A DNA stretch of 22,226 bases from Nitrosomonas sp. UBA6494 (GCA_002435335.1 DJMI01000158.1:1-22226); one strand, 5' to 3'; counted from the first letter of the stretch, positions 7,904 through 16,772 are shown. Notes: generated by a model not told the origin, from the sequence alone. Numbers and translations: made by a program.

Positions 7904-8623
7904 TTATAAATTAAGCTGAATTTCTCGTTCGGCAGCAGTTGGTTCAAACCCACTGGTTTCGTAATACTGAAAAATTGCATTGACGACTTCCGTTGGTTCA
8001 TCAATTACTTGAATCAAGTTCATGTCTTCGGGAGAAATCAATCCTTCCTCGACAAGGGCGTTCTTGAACCAATCGAGCAGCCCTTGCCAGAATTGAGAAT
8101 AGACTAGAATAATCGGCATTTTTCGAGTCTTTCCGGTTTGTACAAGGGTTAATGCTTCCATCAGCTCATCCAAGGTACCGAATCCGCCAGGCAATACGAC
8201 ATAGGCGGTTGCGAATTTGACAAACATGTATTTGCGTGCAAAGAAGTGGCGGAACGTTTGACTGATATCCTGATAAGGGTTGCGATGCTGTTCGTGCGGT
8301 AATTGAATATTTAATCCGATACTAGGTGATTTTCCGTAATAGGCGCCTTTGTTGGCAGCTTCCATGATTCCAGGTCCACCGCCTGAAATAACGGAAAATC
8401 CGGCATCGGATAATTGCTTGGCAATTTGTTCGGCCAATTGATAATGTGGACTGCTTGGAGAAGTGCGCGCACTACCGAAGATACTGACAGCAGGTTGAAT
8501 GGTATCAAGACGTTCCGTACCTTCAACAAACTCTGCCATAATTCCGAATAAACGCCAAGATTCTTTGGCAGACCAAGGCTTCTCTACTGACATATGTATT
8601 GTTGGTTTATCATGTAAGCTCAT
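7904..8623 (-). CDS. LOG-family protein, probable nucleotide 5'-monophosphate phosphoribohydrolase
   Basis: A 239-residue Rossmann-fold protein of the LOG (lonely guy)/TIGR00730 type. Both signatures are intact: GGGPGIMEAANKGA at 81-94 and PGGFGTLDEL at 145-154 with the catalytic-type Glu153, plus an Arg-Lys pair at 130-131. Family members cleave the N-glycosidic bond of nucleoside monophosphates (AMP or cytokinin nucleotides), releasing base and ribose 5-phosphate. It is longer than the roughly 190-residue plant-type LOGs, matching the longer bacterial subgroup. AAGG lies 7 nt before the ATG. Divergent from polA with 15 nt between starts, it leads the minus-strand cluster. The in vivo substrate is not shown by sequence. 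Confidence 0.88.
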   Translation of the reverse strand: MSLHDKPTIHMSVEKPWSAKESWRLFGIMAEFVEGTERLDTIQPAVSIFGSARTSPSSPHYQLAEQIAKQLSDAGFSVISGGGPGIMEAANKGAYYGKSPSIGLNIQLPHEQHRNPYQDISQTFRHFFARKYMFVKFATAYVVLPGGFGTLDELMEALTLVQTGKTRKMPIILVYSQFWQGLLDWFKNALVEEGLISPEDMNLIQVIDEPTEVVNAIFQYYETSGFEPTAAEREIQLNL

Positions 8624-8638
8624 AGGAAAACCTTATCA

Positions 8639-11359
8639 ATGAAAACATTATTACTGGTTGACGGCTCATCTTATTTATATCGCGCGTTTCACGCGTTGCC
8701 AGATTTGCGCAACCGACATAACGAACCCACGGGTGCGATTCATGGCGTTCTTAATATGTTACGACGTTTGCACAAAGATTATCACGCCGATTATAGCGCG
8801 TGCGTATTTGATGCAAAAGGTAAAACGTTTCGCGATGAACTTTATCCAGATTACAAGGCGCACAGACCTTCCATGCCGTCGGATTTGGTCGCACAAATCG
8901 AACCATTGCATGCTTGTATCCAGGCGATGGGGTGGCCAATGTTAATTATCGACGGTGTCGAAGCGGATGATGTGATCGGTACTCTTGCCAAGCAAGCCGA
9001 AGCTGCAGATATGCGGTGTATTATCTCGACCGGCGACAAAGACATTGCGCAATTGGTCAACGAAAAGGTTACTCTGGTCAATACCATGAACAATGAAACA
9101 TTGGATGAAGCGAATGTATTGGCTAAGTATGGCGTGCCACCATCTCGAATATTGGATTATCTGATGCTTATTGGCGATACCTCGGATAATGTACCCGGTG
9201 TCGAAAAGGTTGGGCCCAAAACAGCGGTGAAATGGCTGATGCAATATGGTTCATTGGAAAATATCATCGCACACGCGAATGAAATCAAAGGCACTGTCGG
9301 TGAAAATTTACGTAGTAGCTTGAATTGGTTCGATACGTCGCGTCAGTTGATCATGATTAAATGCGATGTTGCGCTACCGGTGAAAATAAACGATCTTACG
9401 CCGCAACCACCAGATATCGAGCGTTTGGTTCAATTGTATGAAAAATTGGACATGAAATCTTCGTTGCGCGATTTATATCAGCAAATGGCAAACATCCAAA
9501 CCATTCCGGTGCAGAGTAAGTCAGAAATTAATAAACTCTCAAATGGAACTCAATCGCAGTTTTATCAAACGATTTTTACTGATGCGGAATTGAGTGAATG
9601 GTTGCTTCACCTTGACGAAGCGCAATTGGTATCGATTGATAGCGAAACGACGAGCCTTAATCCGATGCAAGCAAAATTGGTTGGGCTTTCATTTTGTATC
9701 GAGAATCGACCGGCAGCCTATCTTCCGTTGAAGCACAATTATGTTGGCGTTCCAACGCAGTTGGCGTTGGTCGATGTATTGAATCGATTGAAACCGTGGC
9801 TAGAAAATACGGAAAAACCTAAATTAGGACAAAATTTAAAATACGATAAGCATGTTTTTGCCAATCACGGCATTCACTTGAATGGCATTGTGCACGATAC
9901 TTTGCTGCAGTCTTATGTGTTGGAATCGCATCAGCCACATAACATGGACAGCTTAGCATTGCGTCATTTGAACGTTAAAACGATTAGTTATGACGAAGTA
10001 ACCGGTAAAGGTGTCAATCGTATCGGTTTTGACGAGGTTACAATCGATGTTGCCACTCGGTATGCTGCAGAAGATGCGGATATCACATTGCAGTTACATC
10101 AGACTCTCTATCCTCGCATCGAAAGCGATGAGCGGCTTGATCGTATCTACCGCAAAATTGAAATGCCTATTTTGGAAGTATTGTTTCGCATCGAACGTAA
10201 CGGCGTGCTGCTGAATTATCAGCTACTTCATCAACAAAGTCGTGAATTGGGTGAAAAATTGCATGCTTTGGAGCAGCAGGCATATGAAATTGCGGGGGGT
10301 GTTTTTAATCTGAATTCCCCAAAAAAAATTCAGGAAATTCTGTTCGGTCAACTGAAATTGCCGGTTATTAAGAAAACCCCCACCGGTGCACCATCAACCG
10401 ACGAGGAAGTTTTGCAGCAATTGGCTTTAGATTATCCATTGCCAAAGTTATTGCTGGATTTTCGCGGATTAGCAAAGCTGAAATCGACCTATACCGACAA
10501 GCTGCCTCAGATGATGAATCCTGAGACCGGTCGCGTGCATACTAATTATTCGCAAGCAGTCGCTGTAACCGGGCGATTGGCAAGCTCGGATCCGAATTTG
10601 CAAAATATACCTGTACGTACCGCTGAGGGCCGCAGAATTCGCGAAGCATTTATTGCTCCACCTGATCATTGCATTATCTCGGCAGATTATTCGCAAATCG
10701 AATTGCGTATTATGGCGCATATTTCTCAAGACGATAGGTTATTGCACGCATTTGCCGCAGGTGAAGATATACACCGAGCCACGGCTGCCGAGATTTTTGG
10801 CGTATCACACGATCAAATTAACCAAGAACAACGCCGGTACGCCAAGGTAATTAATTTCGGCTTGATTTACGGAATGTCTGAATTCGGTTTAGCTGCACAA
10901 TTAGGTATTGAACGCAGTGCAGCGCGTGCTTATATTGAACGATATTTTGCGCGCTATCCAGGGGTAGAGCGGTATATGCAAGAAACGCGAGAAAAAGCGC
11001 GCAAAATGGGTTATGTCGAAACTGTACTCGGGCGGCGCTTGTGGTTGCCAGAAATTAATCACACTAACGGCAATCGACGACAAGCTGCAGAACGTGCTGC
11101 CATTAATGCCCCGATGCAGGGAACTGCGGCTGATATCATCAAGCTTGCGATGATTGCAGTGAATAATTGGCTAAAACAGGAAAAACTGCAAAGTAAGCTA
11201 ATTATGCAAGTACATGATGAATTAGTGCTGGAAGTTCCTGATCAAGAAATAAAAATCATACAAAGCATATTGCCGGAATGTATGTGCACCGTATTGAAAC
11301 TGGACGTGCCGTTGGTAGTAGATATTGGTGTGGGCGACAATTGGGAACAAGCGCATTAA
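8639..11359 (+). CDS. polA: DNA polymerase I
   Basis: A 906-residue three-domain enzyme for Okazaki fragment processing and repair synthesis. The N-terminal 5' nuclease (about 1-285) shows LLVDGSSYLYRAFHALP and GDTSDNVPGVEKVGPKTA. The 3'-5' proofreading domain (about 305-500) keeps its metal ligands: Asp334/Glu336 in DSETTSL, Asp in GQNLKYDKH, and YAAEDAD. The polymerase domain has motif A DYSQIELRI with Asp683, motif B RRYAKVINFGLIYG, and motif C MQVHDELVLE with Asp860/Glu861. All catalytic residues are present, so proofreading should be active, unlike Taq. AGGA lies 11 nt before the ATG. The promoter must lie inside the divergent LOG gene, because only 15 nt separate the starts. A strong terminator follows. 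Confidence 0.97.
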   Translation: MKTLLLVDGSSYLYRAFHALPDLRNRHNEPTGAIHGVLNMLRRLHKDYHADYSACVFDAKGKTFRDELYPDYKAHRPSMPSDLVAQIEPLHACIQAMGWPMLIIDGVEADDVIGTLAKQAEAADMRCIISTGDKDIAQLVNEKVTLVNTMNNETLDEANVLAKYGVPPSRILDYLMLIGDTSDNVPGVEKVGPKTAVKWLMQYGSLENIIAHANEIKGTVGENLRSSLNWFDTSRQLIMIKCDVALPVKINDLTPQPPDIERLVQLYEKLDMKSSLRDLYQQMANIQTIPVQSKSEINKLSNGTQSQFYQTIFTDAELSEWLLHLDEAQLVSIDSETTSLNPMQAKLVGLSFCIENRPAAYLPLKHNYVGVPTQLALVDVLNRLKPWLENTEKPKLGQNLKYDKHVFANHGIHLNGIVHDTLLQSYVLESHQPHNMDSLALRHLNVKTISYDEVTGKGVNRIGFDEVTIDVATRYAAEDADITLQLHQTLYPRIESDERLDRIYRKIEMPILEVLFRIERNGVLLNYQLLHQQSRELGEKLHALEQQAYEIAGGVFNLNSPKKIQEILFGQLKLPVIKKTPTGAPSTDEEVLQQLALDYPLPKLLLDFRGLAKLKSTYTDKLPQMMNPETGRVHTNYSQAVAVTGRLASSDPNLQNIPVRTAEGRRIREAFIAPPDHCIISADYSQIELRIMAHISQDDRLLHAFAAGEDIHRATAAEIFGVSHDQINQEQRRYAKVINFGLIYGMSEFGLAAQLGIERSAARAYIERYFARYPGVERYMQETREKARKMGYVETVLGRRLWLPEINHTNGNRRQAAERAAINAPMQGTAADIIKLAMIAVNNWLKQEKLQSKLIMQVHDELVLEVPDQEIKIIQSILPECMCTVLKLDVPLVVDIGVGDNWEQAH

Positions 11360-11394
11360 CGGTTGTGAATATTTTTGATACACCCAAGATGAGT

Positions 11395-11439
11395 TTAAGG
11401 CACTCTTTATTCATAAAAAAGTGTGCCTTAAGTATTTTT
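11395..11439. terminator. Intrinsic terminator between convergent polA and rne
   Basis: TTAAGGCAC at 11395-11403 pairs perfectly with GTGCCTTAA at 11423-11431. A T-T mismatch then gives way to four more pairs (CTTT/AAAG). On the plus strand TATTTTTA follows. On the minus strand the bases downstream are less U-rich, so it best serves polA but may also stop rne transcripts. Confidence 0.8.
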
Positions 11440-11503
11440 ATTCTGTACAAATGCAGAATTTCTCAATAGTTTTTTGATTACGCGAAATTAAAATCAAATA
11501 GAC

Positions 11504-13984
11504 TCATTCGCGTGTTTCAATTTGCATCAATGGCTCGGAAGATACAGTGACCGTTTCCTTAACTTTTCTTCTCGATCGTTTCGGAGTTACGACTTCTTCG
11601 CTTGTTGCCGCAACTTTTTCGGGCGGTGTTTCAACCATAATCAATCCAACTTTTGTAAGATCCGGAAGTTTCTTGATGCTCGGAGTAAATTCAGGTTCTT
11701 GTTTAAAAGATGGCTTTGTTTCAGATTGATCATGCAATATTGTTTCCGATGTTGCTTTCCTGCCTGTTTTCTTGCCGACGGCTATAGGTATTAATGTTTC
11801 ATCAATTGGATTTTGTGAAACATTGTCAGTAACAAAATCACTTGCATCGTTTGTTCTTGAATAAATATCGTCTATGGTGGCATCGATTTCAATGCTTTGA
11901 TTATCGATTTGTTTTTTTTCCTGTGATGATTGATCGCGCTGTCGATTACCGCGCTGCCGGCGAGTACGCTTGCGCACGTTTGCTTTCGTATTTGGTTCAT
12001 CGGGGTTTGTTTTTTCTATCGCCGATATTTCTTCGATGGCAAGTTTCTCGGTTTTAGTGGCTGTCGGTAGTTCTAATGCATTGTATTCGTATTGAAGTTG
12101 ACCATGCGTGTCAGACAATACCGGCTGTTCGGTTTCGCTATTGGTATCGGCTACATCCAATCTTTGTTTGTTTGGCTTATTGCTGCGATCACCTCGGTTG
12201 CGCGTACGGCGCCCTCTTGAACGGTTTCGTTCCTGTGATGTTTCGATTTTCTCAATGGTGGCTTGTGGTCTTTCGTTAACCACACTCTTGATTTCTTCAT
12301 TGCCGGAACTTGGTTTAAACCAACTGAAGAATTTATCCAACAGCGAAGTGTCTCGTGATTTATCCTCGCGCATGGGAGCAGGTTGGGATGGCGTAATACC
12401 ATGAACTGCAGCTTGTGGTCGAGTCGGTTTGTTTTTATGCTCACTTACAACCGGATTAGTTTCTTCCGCATTTTTTTCGACCAATTTATAACTGACTACA
12501 TTTTCGTGTGATTTGACATCTTCATGTCTGATACGTGTCACATTATAAGCTGGTGTTTCAATATGAATATTGGGTATCAATATGATATTGATTTTTTGAC
12601 GAACTTCAATATCATAGATTTCAGCACGCTTTTCATTAAGTAAGTAAGTGGCGACATCTACTGGCAATTGAACATGCAATGCACTAGTATTTTCTTTCAT
12701 TGCTTCTTCCTGAATTATTCTCAGTATATGTAAAGCAGATGAATCGGTTCCTCGAATAAATCCAGTGCCTTGGCAACGCGAACAAGGTATGTAATTACTT
12801 TCGCCGAGAGAAGGACGCAAGCGTTGACGGGATAATTCAAGCAATCCAAAACGTGAAATTTTTCCTACTTGAATGCGGGCGCGATCTTGTCGTAACGCTT
12901 CGTGCAAGCGAGCTTCAACTTCACGCTGATTCCGTTGCAAATCCATATCGATAAAATCAATAACGATTAATCCGCCTAAGTCTCGCAAGCGTAATTGTCT
13001 TGCGATTTCGTCTGCTGCTTCCAAGTTGGTGTTTAATGCTGTATGTTCAATATCAAGGCCTCGAATAGCCCGTGCAGAATTAACATCAACGGAGACTAGC
13101 GCTTCGGTGTGATCAATGACGATAGCGCCGCCGGATGGCAATGTAACTTGTCTTGAATAAGCGGTTTCAATTTGATGTTCAATTTGGAATCGTGAAAACA
13201 GAGGAACATCGTCATGATAGAACTTGAGTCGATCGACATTGTTAGGCATGACATGAGCCATAAATTGGCTTGCTTGCTCATAAATATCACGACTATCAAT
13301 TAAGATCTCACCAATTTCTTGGCTATAGTAGTCACGAATTGCACGAATAACCAAGCTGCTTTCCTGGTAGATCAAAAAAACACCGTCTTGGTTATTGGCC
13401 GCTTCTTCAATAGCGCGCCACAGTTGCGTCAGGTAATTCAAATCCCATTGCAATTCTTCGGCGCTTCGGCCGATACCGGCAGTTCGAGCGATAATGCTCA
13501 TTCCTGTAGGAACTTCGAGGTGTGCGATCACATCACGCAACTCATTGCGTTCCTCTCCGGTGATGCGACGCGACACACCGCCACTGTTCGGATTGTTTGG
13601 TATGAGGACTAAATATCTACCGGCCAAGGAAATATAGGTGGTGAGCGCCGCCCCTTTACTTCCACGCTCGTCTTTATCAACCTGGACTATTAACTCTTGA
13701 CCTTCGCGAAGTAAATCCTGAATGCGATCATTCGATGTTTCACTTTTTGATATGCAAGATGTCGCAATTTCTTTAAATGGCAAGAAACCATGACGTTCAC
13801 AGCCATAATCGACAAACGCTGCTTCTAAGCTAGGTTCAATTCGTGTAATAACTGCTTTGTATATATTGCTTTTGCGTTGCTCTTTACTAATCGATTCAAT
13901 ATCAAGATCTATTAGCGTTTGACCATCAACTATAGCAACTCGAAGCTCTTCAGGCTGAGTTGCGTTAAATAACATTCGTTTCAT
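11504..13984 (-). CDS. rne: Ribonuclease E (Rne/Rng family)
   Basis: An 826-residue endoribonuclease for mRNA decay and rRNA/tRNA maturation. The catalytic half resembles E. coli RNase E with an offset of three: S1 domain about 36-120, active-site Asp300 (VSVDVNSARA) and Asp343 (GLIVIDFIDMD), and Zn-link Cys401/Cys404 in CSRCQGTGF. The C-terminal part (about 500-826) is low-complexity and shorter than in E. coli. It carries a hydrophobic amphipathic stretch SLLDKFFSWFKPSS at 547-560, like the E. coli membrane-targeting segment, and two Arg-rich patches at about 586-608 and 671-683 likely to bind RNA. AAGG lies 7 nt before the ATG. Length and the tail favour RNase E over RNase G. It is divergent from rluC, as in many proteobacteria. 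Confidence 0.95.
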   Translation of the reverse strand: MKRMLFNATQPEELRVAIVDGQTLIDLDIESISKEQRKSNIYKAVITRIEPSLEAAFVDYGCERHGFLPFKEIATSCISKSETSNDRIQDLLREGQELIVQVDKDERGSKGAALTTYISLAGRYLVLIPNNPNSGGVSRRITGEERNELRDVIAHLEVPTGMSIIARTAGIGRSAEELQWDLNYLTQLWRAIEEAANNQDGVFLIYQESSLVIRAIRDYYSQEIGEILIDSRDIYEQASQFMAHVMPNNVDRLKFYHDDVPLFSRFQIEHQIETAYSRQVTLPSGGAIVIDHTEALVSVDVNSARAIRGLDIEHTALNTNLEAADEIARQLRLRDLGGLIVIDFIDMDLQRNQREVEARLHEALRQDRARIQVGKISRFGLLELSRQRLRPSLGESNYIPCSRCQGTGFIRGTDSSALHILRIIQEEAMKENTSALHVQLPVDVATYLLNEKRAEIYDIEVRQKINIILIPNIHIETPAYNVTRIRHEDVKSHENVVSYKLVEKNAEETNPVVSEHKNKPTRPQAAVHGITPSQPAPMREDKSRDTSLLDKFFSWFKPSSGNEEIKSVVNERPQATIEKIETSQERNRSRGRRTRNRGDRSNKPNKQRLDVADTNSETEQPVLSDTHGQLQYEYNALELPTATKTEKLAIEEISAIEKTNPDEPNTKANVRKRTRRQRGNRQRDQSSQEKKQIDNQSIEIDATIDDIYSRTNDASDFVTDNVSQNPIDETLIPIAVGKKTGRKATSETILHDQSETKPSFKQEPEFTPSIKKLPDLTKVGLIMVETPPEKVAATSEEVVTPKRSRRKVKETVTVSSEPLMQIETRE

Positions 13985-14371
13985 TTGCTAGCCTTACGTG
14001 TTTATTTAATTACAATATCCATTTATCTTATTTGGATGGATATTTTAGGAATACGTAATTGAAATGACGAGGATTTTTTTGTGTGGTATATTTTATTTAT
14101 TATCAACTATATATCTTATTCAGTAGTGGTTGTTATTATTTGTTTTTCTTTACAGCTAAAATTACTATACTTAAGTGAAAGAGTCTATAATGCTTTCAAA
14201 ATGGTTTCCTTAAGTTAGCAGATTTTACATAAAATTCAAAACACATCTTTGTATTCCATAACTACTCATCGCATTGTTAAGCATATCAGTTAATGGTAGT
14301 GTCGTATTTTAATTCGCTGTAAATCATAAAAAATTTTCCATGAAACTTTGTCAGAGTTGTTGGCACGTAAA
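13985..14371. other. AT-rich divergent spacer between rne and rluC
   Basis: This 387-nt spacer is strongly AT-rich and codes for no convincing protein. It must hold the rne promoter and leader (minus) and the rluC promoter (plus). A TATAAT at 14186-14191 (+) lacks a clear -35. Two CTTAAG sites lie at 14170 and 14209. A perfect 9-bp inverted repeat at 14014-14044 and a possible short leader frame at 14340-14375 are listed separately. Confidence 0.5.
14014..14044 (-). promoter_or_regulatory. Hairpin in the rne leader
   Basis: AATATCCAT at 14014-14022 and ATGGATATT at 14036-14044 form a perfect 9-bp inverted repeat with a 13-nt spacer. In the rne mRNA it would be a stem-loop ending 29 nt before the start codon. 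E. coli rne mRNA is autoregulated through leader stem-loops bound by RNase E, so a comparable role is plausible. A DNA-level operator for a dimeric regulator is the alternative. The structure is seen; the function is inferred. Confidence 0.45.
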
Positions 14372-14375
14372 ATGA
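14340..14375 (+). other. Possible 11-residue leader frame overlapping the rluC start
   Basis: ATG at 14340 opens an 11-codon frame (MKLCQSCWHVK) whose TGA at 14373-14375 overlaps the rluC ATG as ATGA. Such overlaps often couple translation. No Shine-Dalgarno precedes the ATG, so this may be chance. Confidence 0.15.
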
Positions 14376-15364
14376 CATCTACTACGAGTGTAGTATCCGT
14401 TTCCGAAGAAAAAATCGAAGAAAGTAGTCATGACCAACGGATCGATAATTTTTTTCTCCGAAAGTTTAAATATGTTCCAAAAAGTCATATTTATCAATTG
14501 ATCCGAAGCGGTCAAGTACGCGTTAATGGTAAAAGAATCACCGTTAATTATCGTTTGCAACTTGGTGATTATGTGCGTATTCCACCTATTAAGTTATCGG
14601 AGAACATTAATACGCGACAGCAAACACATATCTTATCCGATAATTTTTTTTCTTTTGCGGTTATTTACGAAGACGATGCCATTTTAGTGATAGACAAACC
14701 CAGCGGTATGGCGGTTCATGGCGGCAGCGGCATAAGTTTTGGTGTTATTGAGCAACTGCGTGCACAAAATCCTGACTGGAAATTTCTTGAATTGGTGCAT
14801 CGCCTGGATCGCGAAACTTCGGGCATGCTGTTACTGGCAAAGAAACGCAGTGCGCTGGTTGAATTGCACCGGCAAATTCGCGAAGGTTTAGTTGAAAAAC
14901 ATTATTTAACGATGGTGAAAGGGCAATGGCTGAATGCGCGGCAGCATGTGAAATTTCCGCTTAACAGATATGTAACGGCGTCGGGAGAGCGCCGCGTTGC
15001 TGTAGCAACAACAAACAGCGATGAAGCTAAGGTATTGCATGCGCATACCATTTTTACCTTACAAAAAAGCTGGGGAAATTTTAGTTTGATGGATGCTGAA
15101 ATTAAAACTGGTCGCACGCATCAGATTCGAGTTCATTTGGCTCACTTGGGATACCCCATAGTCGGCGATGATAAATACGGTGATTTTGAATTAAACAAGC
15201 GCTTGGCCAGAAAGGGAGCAAACTGTTGTAAAAAATTTGAGCGGATGTTTTTGCATGCCTCCAGTCTGCAATTTATGCATCCGATTTCGGGTAACATGAT
15301 GAAATTAGAATCCGTTCTGCCAAAAGATTTAAAATTATTTATCGCTAGTCTTGATGCTAAATAA
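14372..15364 (+). CDS. rluC: 23S rRNA pseudouridine synthase, RluC type
   Basis: A 330-residue RluA-family pseudouridine synthase. The N-terminal S4 RNA-binding domain (about 20-85: QRIDNFFLRKF, VPKSHIYQLIRSGQVRVNGKR) precedes the catalytic core with HRLDRETSGMLLLAKK, whose Asp146 is the nucleophile (Asp144 in E. coli RluC). The late motif TGRTHQIRVHLAHLGYPIVGDDKYG is intact. RluC modifies U955, U2504 and U2580 of E. coli 23S rRNA. RluC is preferred over RluD because of the domain spacing and divergence from rne, the E. coli arrangement. Start: ATG 14372 fits the family; a TTG at 14348 would add eight residues. Neither start has a good ribosome site. Confidence 0.9.
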   Translation: MTSTTSVVSVSEEKIEESSHDQRIDNFFLRKFKYVPKSHIYQLIRSGQVRVNGKRITVNYRLQLGDYVRIPPIKLSENINTRQQTHILSDNFFSFAVIYEDDAILVIDKPSGMAVHGGSGISFGVIEQLRAQNPDWKFLELVHRLDRETSGMLLLAKKRSALVELHRQIREGLVEKHYLTMVKGQWLNARQHVKFPLNRYVTASGERRVAVATTNSDEAKVLHAHTIFTLQKSWGNFSLMDAEIKTGRTHQIRVHLAHLGYPIVGDDKYGDFELNKRLARKGANCCKKFERMFLHASSLQFMHPISGNMMKLESVLPKDLKLFIASLDAK

Positions 15365-15409
15365 ACAAGAATCATTTTTGCAGATTACTTCGTTGCAGAC
15401 GATAATTGC

Positions 15410-16054
15410 TTAGCCTCCAGATGTAGCTTCTCGATTTTCTAGGTTAATTATGCTTTGCATAATTTTCCAAACGTTTTCGACGATAATTTCCTGCGCTGTT
15501 TCGTTAGGGTGGATGCCATCCGATTGAAAAAATTCACGTTTTTCACCGAATCCGTCCAATAAAAATGGAATTAATTTCACTTGATAGCGCGTTTCTAATT
15601 GTCGAAAGATTTCTTGAAACTTCTGAGTATAATTTTTGCCATAGTTGGGTGGTAATTGCATGCCGGCAAGCAAAATAATGGCATCGTTTTTTTGGCAGAA
15701 TTCGATGATGGTGGCAAGATTATTGTAAATGGACTGTATGGTAGCACCTCGTAATCCATCGTTGGCTCCTAATGCCAGGATGACGATTCCCGGTTGATGC
15801 TCATTGAATACTTGTTGTATCCGATTACGTCCGCCTAAAGTGGTTTCACCACTGATGCTGGCATTGACGACCCGATAATCTGTAGACTTCAATAGTAGCC
15901 GCTGTGTTAGCAGCGAAACCCAACCGGCTTCAATTGGTATGCCGTAATTGGCAGAAAGACTATCGCCAAAGATCAATACGGTTTTTGATGACGCAATTGC
16001 ATTGTTACTATAACAAGAAATAACCAGCAGAATAATCAGGGAAAATTTTTTCAT
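15410..16054 (-). CDS. tesA: Periplasmic GDSL/SGNH esterase, TesA type
   Basis: A 214-residue SGNH hydrolase (acyl-CoA thioesterase I/lysophospholipase L1/arylesterase). A signal peptide (MKKFSLIILLVISCYSNNAIA) precedes the mature enzyme, so it is periplasmic. The four blocks are intact: Ser32 in FGDSLSANYG, Gly69 in SISGETT, Asn98 in LGANDG, and Asp179/His182 in SDGIHPN. An open frame extends 33 codons upstream, but only ATG 16054 places the signal peptide at the N-terminus. Its start codon overlaps that of ybbA as CATG, so both promoters must lie within the neighbouring coding sequence. The upstream sequence lacks a clear Shine-Dalgarno. Divergence from ybbA-ybbP repeats the E. coli order. 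Confidence 0.92.
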   Translation of the reverse strand: MKKFSLIILLVISCYSNNAIASSKTVLIFGDSLSANYGIPIEAGWVSLLTQRLLLKSTDYRVVNASISGETTLGGRNRIQQVFNEHQPGIVILALGANDGLRGATIQSIYNNLATIIEFCQKNDAIILLAGMQLPPNYGKNYTQKFQEIFRQLETRYQVKLIPFLLDGFGEKREFFQSDGIHPNETAQEIIVENVWKIMQSIINLENREATSGG

Positions 16055-16742
16055 GTCAGAAAATATCGTTGAATCATCTATTTTATGGGCACAATCACTT
16101 ACCAAGCAAGTCAATACCGGAGAGACGCAACTGACGATATTGCAGGATATCAATTTACAGATAAATGCAGGCGAAGCGGTCGCGGTTATCGGCGCTTCCG
16201 GTTCTGGAAAGTCAACATTGCTCGGATTGATGGCAGGGTTAGATTTGCCAACATCTGGAAAAGTTCATTGGGATCAGGTTGATATTTTCAGTCTTGATGA
16301 AGATAGTCGTGCTGCGCTACGAGGAAAAATGTTGGGTTTTGTGTTTCAATCGTTTCAATTGTTGCCGGCGTTAACCGCACTGGAAAATGTTATGCTGCCG
16401 CTAGAATTGATAGGACAAAGCGTCAATGCAGAATCGATTGCGCAGAAATTACTGAATCGGGTCGGATTGGCTAAACGTTATAATCATTATCCAAAACAAT
16501 TATCGGGTGGCGAACAACAGCGAGTCGCCATCGCGCGTGCATTTGCCACCGAACCGAAACTGTTGTTGGCCGATGAGCCGACTGGGAATCTCGATTCGAC
16601 AACTGGTTCTCAAATCATCGAATTGATGTTTGAATTAAATGGCGAACATAATACGACTTTGGTACTGGTAACGCATGATGAAGCGTTATCAAAACGTTGT
16701 GATCGGCAAATTCGTTTGGCGGACGGAAAACTGGTTGAGTAA
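16053..16742 (+). CDS. ybbA: ABC transporter ATP-binding protein, YbbA/LolD type
   Basis: A 229-residue ABC ATPase of the MacB/LolD/FtsE group. Walker A is GASGSGKST at 47-55, the Q-loop lies in FVFQSFQLLP, the signature LSGGEQQR starts at 150, Walker B is LLLADEP at 170-176 with Glu175, and the switch His is in LVTHD. This group usually drives mechanotransmission or lipid/lipoprotein extraction rather than import. The neighbours (tesA divergent, large permease downstream) identify it as YbbA rather than LolD. AGGGA lies 10 nt before the ATG; this ribosome site sits within the tesA coding sequence. It pairs with the permease 9-30 nt downstream depending on that start. The substrate is unknown. 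Confidence 0.9.
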   Translation: MSENIVESSILWAQSLTKQVNTGETQLTILQDINLQINAGEAVAVIGASGSGKSTLLGLMAGLDLPTSGKVHWDQVDIFSLDEDSRAALRGKMLGFVFQSFQLLPALTALENVMLPLELIGQSVNAESIAQKLLNRVGLAKRYNHYPKQLSGGEQQRVAIARAFATEPKLLLADEPTGNLDSTTGSQIIELMFELNGEHNTTLVLVTHDEALSKRCDRQIRLADGKLVE

Positions 16743-16772
16743 TTTTATCTATTGAAAATATTTCACATTCCT

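Noticed and set aside
11522..12404. Open frames on the plus strand opposite the rne C-terminal region
   Set aside because: They are antisense shadows of the low-complexity tail, without ribosome sites or recognisable domains.
14164..14191. TATAAT at 14186-14191 as the rluC promoter
   Set aside because: No acceptable -35 or extended -10 TG is present and the spacer is AT-rich enough to give such hexamers by chance.
16055..16153. Longer tesA start extending 33 codons upstream
   Set aside because: It would bury the signal peptide inside the protein and run antisense through the start of ybbA; ATG 16054 places the signal peptide at the N-terminus.
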